Shown here one piece after another: positions 33,874 through 41,962 of a stretch of DNA of 64,000 bases (position 1 is its first letter; every line of letters begins with the position of its first letter). A program made the position numbers and the translations under genes. Where the stretch lies: assembly GCF_001907245.1 (NCBI RefSeq), contig NZ_MQSU01000001.1, positions 456,224 to 520,223 of the forward strand, written 5' to 3'. The stretch is from Boudabousia liubingyangii (GTDB lineage Bacteria > Actinomycetota > Actinomycetes > Actinomycetales > Actinomycetaceae). The notes under the pieces are model-generated. The model did no database searches. It was not told where the DNA came from and worked only from the letters and a program-made list of their open reading frames with translations.

Positions 33874-34650
33874 ATGACCTCAAAGCTAACATTATCTGAG
33901 GTTTCCTTCGCGTACGGACGCAACCAACCAGCCTTAAAATCCATCTCTTTCAAAAGCGATCAAGAATTTATTGGCATACTGGGACCGAATGGGTCAGGTA
34001 AAACCACCCTTTTACGTTTACTAGCTGGAATCACCCAACCCACTTCAGGGGAAATCCGTTACCTAGATAAACCACTAAAAACCAGACAAGACCGTTCTGA
34101 CTATCAACAACATGTTGGCTACCTACCCCAAAACCCCTATTGGCCCGGGGAAACCACAGTCAAAACATTCCTTACCTATTTTGCTGCACTTAGAGACGTA
34201 CCTAAAACCTCCCAAACTGAACGCGTAACCCAAGTACTATCCCAAACAAACTGTCTGAACTTAATCACGCGGCCCCTAAAATCACTGTCCGGTGGGGAAC
34301 AAAAAAGAATCTTTCTAGCCCAATCACTACTCACAAACCCAGAAATCCTAATTTTAGATGAACCCACCGTAGCTTTAGACCCCCAACAACGAATTGCCTT
34401 CCGGGACCTAATAAAAACCCACGCAAACGGAAAAACCATCTTCTGGTCCACCCATATAGTCGAAGACTTACGCTACCTAGCCGATCGCATACTGATCATC
34501 CAAAACGGCCAAATAATCTGGCACAACACTACCCAAGAGTTAATCAATTTGGGTCAAAAAGCTGAAAACCTGAATCCTGACGCCTCTGACTTAGAAAGAG
34601 GCTTCCTTCACGTCATTGAAAGTAACCACCCCCATGCCCCGCAGCGTTAA
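33874..34650 (+). CDS. ABC transporter ATP-binding protein
   Basis: A 258-residue stand-alone ATPase with complete motifs: Walker A GPNGSGKTT, Q-loop YLPQNP, signature LSGGEQKR, Walker B LILDEPT and H-loop STH. It resembles the ATPases of ABC-2-type peptide or bacteriocin self-protection transporters. ATG 33874 has GAGG six bases upstream; ATG 33862 overlaps the peptide stop and is an alternative. Codon choice (many AAA, ACC, CAA) and visibly lower GC set it apart from the flanking exporters. It works with the two membrane proteins that follow. Confidence 0.88.
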   Translation: MTSKLTLSEVSFAYGRNQPALKSISFKSDQEFIGILGPNGSGKTTLLRLLAGITQPTSGEIRYLDKPLKTRQDRSDYQQHVGYLPQNPYWPGETTVKTFLTYFAALRDVPKTSQTERVTQVLSQTNCLNLITRPLKSLSGGEQKRIFLAQSLLTNPEILILDEPTVALDPQQRIAFRDLIKTHANGKTIFWSTHIVEDLRYLADRILIIQNGQIIWHNTTQELINLGQKAENLNPDASDLERGFLHVIESNHPHAPQR

Positions 34651-35845
34651 CTACCTAGGGGCCCTAATTTTTGGAATCTGGGTCGCTTTCACCGTTTTCT
34701 TTTTAATCAACGACGCCCCCATAAGTTTTGAATCCGTTGCCACCGCGACCAGCAATGTCAACACCACCACCCTAATCCCCGGGTCACTAGTGGGAGGCCT
34801 AGCAAGCTTCTACACGCTGCGACTCTGGCAGAACCCCAGTCAAGAACTAATCAAAACCCTACGCCCACAAAAACAGTTAAAAGTCCTAACCCAACCAGGA
34901 TTCCAACTGGCCACTTGAGCAATAGCAGGCTACCTGACCTCACTGGCCATCTCACTAATAATCCCCCTCTACAAAGGTTCCACACCCAGCATCAACCTGC
35001 TTAGCACCCTGATTCCCACGCTACTAATCCCCTACACGTTTGCCTGCTTTGGAAGTGCCGTAGCCACCCTAGTACCAAAACTCTTCACCCCACCACTGGT
35101 AATCGTGGCCATCTGGTACCTACACGTTCAAAAACCCCCACTTTTTCAAGGCATATTTGCCTACACAAACATTGGTCACACAATGTTAATTGACCACCAA
35201 ACCACCTACTTTAAAGTCCTACACGTTCTGGCACTATGTATTTCTGTCAGCCTAACTAGCTGCTGGCTCATTGCCGCTCTGACTGAAGTTCCCCTAAAAA
35301 ATAATCTACCCATCGGGGTAATAGCAATCGCCCTAGGAATCTTTACCATCACTACCGAACCGGAAGAATACCTTGAGCCTATGCCGCCCACGGCGTGGGC
35401 ATGCCTTAACGCCACAGACCAAACCACCAAAATCTGCACCCCGGCTGAACAAAAATACCAGCTACCCCAACTTACAACCGAACTAAACCCCCTAATTGAA
35501 CGACTCAAACCCCTAAGCCTACCCACGAAGCAACTAATCCTGGGGCCAACTAAAAACCAGCCTGATGTCCTGCTTATACCCAGCTATTTTAACCCCACTG
35601 AAGATCCAGTCGTGGCCGCCGCCCAATCCATTTCCGCTGCACTTACTTTCTGCTCCCCCTACTTCCGGGAACTGGAAACCACAGAAATGTCGGCAGAAAA
35701 AGTTGACCTCTACTACCGCTTAACTGCCTACCTAAGCAATAAAACCACGCCCGGGGCACTACACGCTACCTACCGGCCACCAGCAGTCAACGAAATCAAA
35801 ACTGAACTCCATGATTACTTTAAACACTATTGCCACGTTCGTTAA
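34634..35845 (+). pseudogene. ABC transporter membrane protein interrupted by an in-frame TGA
   Basis: One continuous frame from ATG 34634 to the stop at 35843-35845 is broken only by TGA at 34916-34918, after LAT and before AIAGYLTS. Reading through restores a membrane protein of about 403 residues with helices on both sides of the stop, so a TGG (Trp) to TGA change is the simplest cause. The C-terminal half (from about residue 230) has one helix pair and then a long soluble region of unknown fold. The start overlaps the ATPase gene by 17 bases. It is either a recent pseudogene, two pieces, or a sequence error. Confidence 0.7.
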
Positions 35846-36419
35846 AGCTCGACAAATAAAATACCTGCCACTCGCTTCCCTACTGGCCACCCTAGTGCTA
35901 TTTTCTGCCCCTAACTGGCCCACCGCCCTAACATTTCTACCCCAACGCAGCATCATCTACGCCAACCTACTGTCATTTATTTGCGGAAGCTTAATCACCC
36001 CCTACTTTCAACCCCTAAATCCAGAGTTAGAGAATCTGGCACCCATTCGCAGTTACCGAAAACTCAAACTTTCTTGGTTTTTCCTAGCCAACCTGATTTT
36101 TATTAGCCTGACCGCAAGCTTAAGTATTTTCTACTATCAATCACCGGAACTCTTATGGGTCTTTAGCAGAAACCTGCTTTTAGGAACTAGCCTCACAATC
36201 CTCTGGGCCACCCTATTTTGGCCCCGTTTTGCCTGGTTTCCAAATATCCTGCTAGGCATCCTAATGTGGCTAGGTGGCACCTATAATCAAGAAGCTAACG
36301 CGCACATTTGGGCAATCCCACTGCTACCAGCTGACAGTCTATGGGCGCTACTAGTATTTACCGTAATCCTCATGGTTTCCCTGAACGTCTACGTTTTTAC
36401 TGAACCCAAAAATGACTAA
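35811..36419 (+). CDS. Polytopic membrane protein, probable second ABC permease
   Basis: A 202-residue protein with about six hydrophobic helices and no recognised motif. It overlaps the interrupted permease by 35 bases and belongs to the same AT-richer cassette, so it is probably a second membrane component or an immunity-type protein. Start ATG 35811 lacks a strong ribosome site and is probably coupled. Function not known. Confidence 0.65.
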   Translation: MITLNTIATFVKARQIKYLPLASLLATLVLFSAPNWPTALTFLPQRSIIYANLLSFICGSLITPYFQPLNPELENLAPIRSYRKLKLSWFFLANLIFISLTASLSIFYYQSPELLWVFSRNLLLGTSLTILWATLFWPRFAWFPNILLGILMWLGGTYNQEANAHIWAIPLLPADSLWALLVFTVILMVSLNVYVFTEPKND

Positions 36420-36483
36420 TTCAGGTTCCTCACTATCCACAATTAACCCCGAAGCGGTCACCAAAGAGCCCCAAACCAGCCGG

Positions 36484-36489
36484 TAGAAT
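36484..36489 (+). promoter_or_regulatory. Possible -10 of exporter pair 2 (leaderless)
   Basis: TAGAAT ends seven bases before GTG 36497, and no Shine-Dalgarno precedes that codon. Transcription could therefore start at the GTG itself. No clear -35 is seen. Confidence 0.4.
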
Positions 36490-36496
36490 ACTATGC

Positions 36497-38467
36497 GTGA
36501 GTCCTGAACAGTCTGTTGGTCGTGAAAAACCCATCTTCCCCGCCCCCGCCGGGTCCCCGTATATTGCCCAAGCTCAGCGTTTAAAGCTAGAGGTTCCGCC
36601 AGTGGTCCCCCAGCCACGCTTTGCCCCCAAGATTCTGGACACCCCGGAACTGGTTGAAGAGATCGGGGATAGCCCCAAGGGCATCCTGTGGCATCTGGTG
36701 AAGAAGAACCGAAAAGCCCTAGCCCTGTCCTTCATTACTGCCCTGGGTTTGCGCCTTTCTGGCCTAGCCATGCCGATTATTGTCGGTAAGATCATCGACT
36801 CCGGAATCGAAAAAGGCCTAGGCCCGCACCTGATTCCCTGGTCAGTGGCACTACTGGTAGCGATTATCCTGACCGGCATTTTCTGGTCCGTGGACCAGCT
36901 GGGTAACGTGGCCCTGAACTTCCGCAATAGCACCTACATCGGTAATGCGGTGGGTCAAAAAGCCCTCACGAACGGGATTGCCACCAGCCGCAAGGTAGGC
37001 ACCGGTGACGTGCTAACCGCCGCCACTGATGACGCCTCCAATATTGCGGGCCTGTTCGTGTTCCTGCCGGCTTTCTTTGCGGCCTGCGTGACCATTGTGA
37101 TCATCGGCTGGATTATGATCCGCTCTTCCCTGATGCTGGGGCTAATCGTCATGATCGGCATGCCCCTAGTGATCTTCTTAATCACCCGCCTAGCGGTACC
37201 CCTGAGCCGAAAAATGAAAACCGCCCAGAACTCCAGGGCCCAGCTCAACACCACCGCCAATGACGCCATCCTGGGCCTGCGCATCCTACGCGGCCTGGGC
37301 GGTGAAGATCGCTTCTGTGACACCTATCGGGAAGCCTCACAGGCCACCCGCGATAAAGGCGTCAAGGTAGTACCCCTGAACGCCACCATGCTCACGCTGC
37401 GGATCTCTGCCCCCGCAGTGTTCCAAACCCTCATCATTGCGATCGGCGCCTGGCAGGTCTACGCCGGGAACCTAAGTGCCGGCACCCTGATTGCCTTCTT
37501 CGGCATGACCACCTACCTACAGGCTGCGACCAACACGATTATTAGCGCCACCATGAACTATGTGAGCGCCAAGGTCTCTGCCGGACGCATCAGCAAGATC
37601 CTTGAAATTCCGCCCATGTTCCCCAACCCGCAGGCGGGACAGGCAGCACCAGCAGGAATCGCCGGTACCACCCTAGAGATTCCCAATACGCAAGTGAGCG
37701 TAGCCCCGGGAACCTACACGGCAATTACCGGCCCAGACCTTTCCGCAGCTGACGTACACGCCCAAAACCTAGCACGACTACACCCCGGCACCACCGCCAC
37801 CCTAGGTTCAGTACCGCTAGCATCCCTACCCTTAAAGACTGTACGAAACCTAGTGACCTACAGTCATGGTGAGGCCGAAATCTTCGCCGGCTCCCTACGA
37901 CAAAACCTCCTGGGTGCAAAAGCCCAAACCCCACCCGTAATGACCGCCCAGGAAGTCATGGCTGACTACACGCTCCAAATGAGCCCCCAAAGTGAGCAGG
38001 TCCGACTACCTGACTGGCAAAACCACGATCACGACCCGCAACTATGGAAGGCCCTAGAGGCCGCCGCCTGCGCGGATATTACTTCATCCCTAGGGGACGA
38101 CCTAGATGGGATGCTGCTAGAAAAGGGACGTAACCTCTCTGGTGGGCAACGCCAGCGCCTCGCCCTCGCACGCGCCCTCGCCACCGGCGCCCCCATCCTG
38201 ATCCTAGTAGAGCCCACCAGCGCCCTGGACGCGAATACTGAAAACCGGATCGGGGAAAACCTAGCTGAATGCCGAAAAGGTAAAACCACGGTCCTCATCA
38301 GTTCCTCCCCGCTCCTGCTGCAACACGCAGACCGGGTGATTGTCCTAGACCGGGAAGGTAAGTACCTAGGTGCCGGCACGCACCACGAACTAATGGCAGC
38401 CCCGGCAGGTGATGCCGCTGGCGACACTTACCGTCAGCTAATGGCACGGGCAGGTGAAAACGTATGA
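36497..38467 (+). CDS. ABC exporter half-transporter A2 with degenerate nucleotide site
   Basis: A 656-residue paralogue of A1. It shares the six-helix membrane domain, including near-identical stretches such as LGLRILRGLG and AFFG. The ATPase domain keeps LSGGQRQR (547-554) but lacks Walker A (TGPDLSAADVHAQ in its place), the Q-loop Gln (SHGEAEIF), the Walker B Asp (Val571 before Glu572) and the H-loop His (ISSSPL). It lacks the long repeat-bearing N-terminus of A1. It overlaps B2 by four bases. The same set of losses in both A subunits means they predate the duplication. Confidence 0.88.
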   Translation: MSPEQSVGREKPIFPAPAGSPYIAQAQRLKLEVPPVVPQPRFAPKILDTPELVEEIGDSPKGILWHLVKKNRKALALSFITALGLRLSGLAMPIIVGKIIDSGIEKGLGPHLIPWSVALLVAIILTGIFWSVDQLGNVALNFRNSTYIGNAVGQKALTNGIATSRKVGTGDVLTAATDDASNIAGLFVFLPAFFAACVTIVIIGWIMIRSSLMLGLIVMIGMPLVIFLITRLAVPLSRKMKTAQNSRAQLNTTANDAILGLRILRGLGGEDRFCDTYREASQATRDKGVKVVPLNATMLTLRISAPAVFQTLIIAIGAWQVYAGNLSAGTLIAFFGMTTYLQAATNTIISATMNYVSAKVSAGRISKILEIPPMFPNPQAGQAAPAGIAGTTLEIPNTQVSVAPGTYTAITGPDLSAADVHAQNLARLHPGTTATLGSVPLASLPLKTVRNLVTYSHGEAEIFAGSLRQNLLGAKAQTPPVMTAQEVMADYTLQMSPQSEQVRLPDWQNHDHDPQLWKALEAAACADITSSLGDDLDGMLLEKGRNLSGGQRQRLALARALATGAPILILVEPTSALDANTENRIGENLAECRKGKTTVLISSSPLLLQHADRVIVLDREGKYLGAGTHHELMAAPAGDAAGDTYRQLMARAGENV

Positions 38468-40194
38468 AACTCCCCGTCGCCTCAAATACCGAAACCCGCA
38501 AAGCCTTCGGACGCCTCATCTACCAGCACCGGAAGCTCATGGGGGCCTCATTTGCGACCCAGCTTTTGGGCATTGTCTTTGCCACCGCCCTGCCGTGGCT
38601 GACCGGTAAAACCCTAGACTGGATTGCCGCCGGGCGGGATACACGCATTATCTCTTGGGCCATCACCGCCATGGTGATCCTGGTGATCATCCGAATAATC
38701 TTCAACTACATTGCCGAACTCCTTGGCGGGATCGTCGCGGAAGATATGTTCCAAACCCTACGGGACCAGGTCATCACTCAGGCCACGCACCTACCCCTAT
38801 CGGTAGTGGAAAGCTCCGGTTCGGGCGACCTACTGGGGCGCGTCACCTACGATGTGCGCCGCATCCAAGGCTTCATGACCCAGGGGTTAGTCTCCATTAT
38901 TCAGCTACTACTCACCGCGATCGTCACCTATGTGACAGCACTGCTAGTGGCGCCCTCACTAGGGTGGACGCTACTGGTCGCACTGGTTCCAATCCTGTAC
39001 ACCATGCGCTGGCACTTCTCCCACATGAGCGCCATCATCCAAGCCAATGCGGGCATGGTCGCCAATGTTTCCGGTCAGATCAGTGAAAACGCCGGCGGGG
39101 CGCGCATTATCGAAGCCCAGGGGCTAGTGCCCACGCGCGTAAAGCGGCTGCACCAAATTGGGCGCTCCATGTGGAACCTGCAGGCCACCACCGGTTACAC
39201 TCGGGCCCGCTCCATGGGTGCCGTCAACACCCTAGTGATGCTGCCACTACTGTTCACCGTGATCCTTGGGGCTCTGTTCATTCCCCGCGGTTGGGCCACC
39301 ATTGGTACGGTCACTACCGTCACCATGTTGACCCTACAGCTGCGCGCACCCCTGACCAGTGCCATGTACTGGATTACCAATATGCAGGTAGCGTGGGCGT
39401 CCATGCAGCGTATTGCCGGTATTGGGCTAGTCCCCAATGACCGGGTGACCAAAAATATTGCCCCCGCCAATAGCCAGATTGACCTAGCGGATGTCACCTT
39501 CGCTTACCGCGCTGATCATGAGGTCCTGCACGGGCTAAACCTAAGTATTAAACCCGGCGAGCGCCTAGCGATCGTGGGTACTTCCGGGGCGGGTAAATCC
39601 ACCCTGGCGCGCCTGATCGCCGGTATTGATGCCCCCACTGGTGGCTCGGTACAGATCGGCCAGGCGGAAGTTACCGAACTGCCCGAAGCGGAACTGCACC
39701 GGCAGGTCATCCTGCTCACCCAGGAGCACCATATCTTTACCACCACCCTACGGGAGAATCTGCGGCTGGCCGACCCGGCGGCCTCGGACGAAAAACTGTG
39801 GGAGGCCCTAGACCAGATCGGGGCGGAATGGGCCCACCAGCTAGCCGAGGGGCTAGATACCAAACTGGGGACCTCGGCCATGGAGCTGACCAGTGCGCAG
39901 GCGCAGCAGTTGGCCCTAGCGCGAATCCTGCTGGCCGACCCATCCACGCTGATCCTAGATGAGGCCACCTCCATGCTGGACCCGACCTCTGCCCGGACGC
40001 TAGAACGTGCCCTAGGGAAGGTGTTGGAAGGACGGACGGTCATTATGATTGCGCACCGGTTATTTACCGCTCAGGACGCGGATCGGATCTGTGTGATGGA
40101 AGATGGCCGGATCATTGAACTCGGTTCGCATGAGGAACTTCTATCCCAAAATGGGACCTATTCGGATCTATGGTCCGCTTGGCAACAAAAATAG
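38464..40194 (+). CDS. ABC exporter half-transporter B2 with degenerate signature
   Basis: This 576-residue subunit is exactly the length of B1. Walker A GTSGAGKST, Q-loop LLTQEHHIF, Walker B LILDEATSMLD and H-loop IAHRL are intact. The signature is LTSAQAQQ where LSGGQ is expected. With A2 it should form a heterodimer with one working ATPase site. The C-terminal segment HRLFTAQDADRICVMEDG is nearly identical to B1, which supports tandem duplication of the A-B pair. Confidence 0.9.
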   Translation: MKLPVASNTETRKAFGRLIYQHRKLMGASFATQLLGIVFATALPWLTGKTLDWIAAGRDTRIISWAITAMVILVIIRIIFNYIAELLGGIVAEDMFQTLRDQVITQATHLPLSVVESSGSGDLLGRVTYDVRRIQGFMTQGLVSIIQLLLTAIVTYVTALLVAPSLGWTLLVALVPILYTMRWHFSHMSAIIQANAGMVANVSGQISENAGGARIIEAQGLVPTRVKRLHQIGRSMWNLQATTGYTRARSMGAVNTLVMLPLLFTVILGALFIPRGWATIGTVTTVTMLTLQLRAPLTSAMYWITNMQVAWASMQRIAGIGLVPNDRVTKNIAPANSQIDLADVTFAYRADHEVLHGLNLSIKPGERLAIVGTSGAGKSTLARLIAGIDAPTGGSVQIGQAEVTELPEAELHRQVILLTQEHHIFTTTLRENLRLADPAASDEKLWEALDQIGAEWAHQLAEGLDTKLGTSAMELTSAQAQQLALARILLADPSTLILDEATSMLDPTSARTLERALGKVLEGRTVIMIAHRLFTAQDADRICVMEDGRIIELGSHEELLSQNGTYSDLWSAWQQK

Positions 40195-40319
40195 TAAACC
40201 ACGCCACCCTAAGATATTGTGTTTTGCGCCTCATTAATGTAACCTCATACAAGAATGTGTTCGTGATTTACGCATGAACTCAGTACCCTCAATTCAGTAA
40301 CACAGGCATATAGAACTCT

Positions 40320-41357
40320 ATGGACAAAAACGGAAAAAGTTCCTCTAGGAACTCCGATGGGCAATTAACCATTACGGACGTAGCTAAACTAGCCGGAGTT
40401 TCGCCTACCACTGTGTCTCGGGTTCTTAATAACCGGGGTTACATTTCACTGCGCACTAAAGAAGCCGTTCACGACGCAATGACGCAATTGGGGTATCGTC
40501 CGAACGCACAAGCTCGTGCTTTACGAATCAAGCAAACTAACCTGATTGGGGTTCTGTTCCCCACGCTTTCTGATCCATACTATGCGGAACTCGCCAGCCA
40601 GCTGGAAGAGCGTCTAGCTGCCGCCGGCCTCAGAATGCTACTGTGCACAACCCAGAAGAACTACGACCGAGAAAAGTACTACCTAGACCTACTGGCTTCC
40701 TCTCGGGTGGATGGGATTATTACCTGTTCGCATAGTGATGCAATCTATGAGTACCAAAACTCAGCACGCGCGATTATTACGATCCAGCATCCGGTCACTA
40801 TCCCAGATATTCCCAACATTACCTGTAACAATGTTGACGCTGGCAAACAGGCTGCTAGGGCGCTACTAGCTGGTGGGGTCAAAGAAGCTCTAGTAATACA
40901 CTCATCGTTCTCGGCTAAGAATCCTCGGCACCAAGCTTTCCACGATGTGTTTAAAGAGGCTGGAATCCCTTCTCACTGCGAAGAAATCGATTTTGATGCC
41001 ACTCCAGATGAGCAACGAAATCGCATTGAAATGATTATGGAAAGCCCGATCTACCGTCAGGTCGACTCGGTCTTTGCTACCAATGACACCTATGCTTCTA
41101 TGGTTACGTCTTGGGCGATTTCGAACGGCAAAAACGTACCCGAAGACCTACAGGTAATTGGTTACGACGGTGCGCCTGCTAGCCGCAACCTGATTCCAGC
41201 TCTAACCACTCTGGTTCAGCCGTACAACGAGATTGCTTCTAACGCAGTCTTTGCTTTGATCGCGATTATGAACGATACTCCGGCGCCTTCGCAGGCTATC
41301 CCCCGAGTTACGTTCCACCCGGGCAATACCATTCGCGCCAAGGACTACTACCTGTAA
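40320..41357 (+). CDS. LacI-family transcriptional regulator (copy 2)
   Basis: A 345-residue regulator with helix-turn-helix VAKLAGVSPTTVSRVLNN, hinge LGYRPNAQARALR and a complete effector-binding domain. It belongs to the same subfamily as the regulator at 28044. No Shine-Dalgarno is visible, and TATAGA ends five bases before ATG 40320, so the mRNA may be leaderless. Neither sugar transporters nor glycosidases are nearby. Regulation of the upstream exporters is an inference from position. Confidence 0.9.
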   Translation: MDKNGKSSSRNSDGQLTITDVAKLAGVSPTTVSRVLNNRGYISLRTKEAVHDAMTQLGYRPNAQARALRIKQTNLIGVLFPTLSDPYYAELASQLEERLAAAGLRMLLCTTQKNYDREKYYLDLLASSRVDGIITCSHSDAIYEYQNSARAIITIQHPVTIPDIPNITCNNVDAGKQAARALLAGGVKEALVIHSSFSAKNPRHQAFHDVFKEAGIPSHCEEIDFDATPDEQRNRIEMIMESPIYRQVDSVFATNDTYASMVTSWAISNGKNVPEDLQVIGYDGAPASRNLIPALTTLVQPYNEIASNAVFALIAIMNDTPAPSQAIPRVTFHPGNTIRAKDYYL

Positions 41358-41438
41358 AATAGGTTGTAGCTCACACGCTGGCTGTGACGGGTATTGCTGC
41401 CCAGTAAAATACGTGTCTTTTTAGAAGATTGACTTTAT

Positions 41439-41451
41439 ACCTGTCACAGGT
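41439..41451. promoter_or_regulatory. Palindromic operator-like site before the lipoprotein gene
   Basis: ACCTGT-C-ACAGGT is a perfect 6-1-6 palindrome that begins within a possible -10 (TTATAC, 41435-41440), 33 bases before the start codon. The regulator is unknown. Confidence 0.4.
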
Positions 41452-41483
41452 CCTTAGTAGTCAACCCTGAAAGGACTATCAAA

Positions 41484-41891
41484 ATGAAAACCAAGGCTAC
41501 CGCTCTTTCCCTTGCTGTCCTACTGTCGTTTCCGTTTCTAGCTGCCTGTAGTGGGGCGGAAAAATCTGATGTGAAAGCTTGTCAGACTCTACAAGAGTCC
41601 TTTGAGAAGAGTAATAAGAAGTCGACTGAATCCAAGAGTGATATTACTGAACCTGCCGGCATGAAGAAACTGGCGGCTATTATGGGCGAGTTCCAGAGCG
41701 AGGTTCAAAAAGCTTCCACGCAGGCAAAATCTGATGATCTTCGGGCTGAGTTCGAGGATGCTTCTGACTACTTAAAGAAGGTCACGAAGTCTTTGGAAGA
41801 TAATGACCTTGATGCCTTCATGAAGTTGACCGAGACTGATGCGATTAAGGTCAAGAAACTGCTTGATAAATGCCAGGCGATCAATAAGTGA
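41484..41891 (+). CDS. Small lipoprotein of unknown function
   Basis: A 135-residue protein with a type II signal peptide. The lipobox is FLAAC with the lipidated Cys22, followed by Ser/Gly. The mature part is charged, lysine-rich and helical, with only two more cysteines (KAC and DKC) that could form a disulfide. GAAAGG precedes ATG 41484. It is transcribed alone between lacI-2 and a terminator. No family was recognised. Confidence 0.8.
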   Translation: MKTKATALSLAVLLSFPFLAACSGAEKSDVKACQTLQESFEKSNKKSTESKSDITEPAGMKKLAAIMGEFQSEVQKASTQAKSDDLRAEFEDASDYLKKVTKSLEDNDLDAFMKLTETDAIKVKKLLDKCQAINK

Positions 41892-41909
41892 TTTGGTTTG
41901 AGCATGTGC

Positions 41910-41950
41910 GAACCCCCGGCGGATGAGTTCCACCGGGGGTTCTACTTTCT
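41910..41950. terminator. Intrinsic terminator between the lipoprotein gene and nrdE
   Basis: GAACCCCCGG (41910-41919) pairs perfectly with CCGGGGGTTC (41933-41942), followed by a pyrimidine-rich tract. The genes converge here. Confidence 0.75.
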
Positions 41951-41962
41951 ACTCTACTCTTT

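Noticed and set aside
34916-34918. TGA read as selenocysteine or tryptophan in this organism
   Set aside because: Many genes here end in TGA, no SECIS-like hairpin was seen next to it, and a point mutation is simpler.
29837-40194. Classifying the A1/A2 proteins as pseudogenes
   Set aside because: The frames are intact, both copies share the same losses, and the LSGGQ signature is perfectly preserved, which implies selection.
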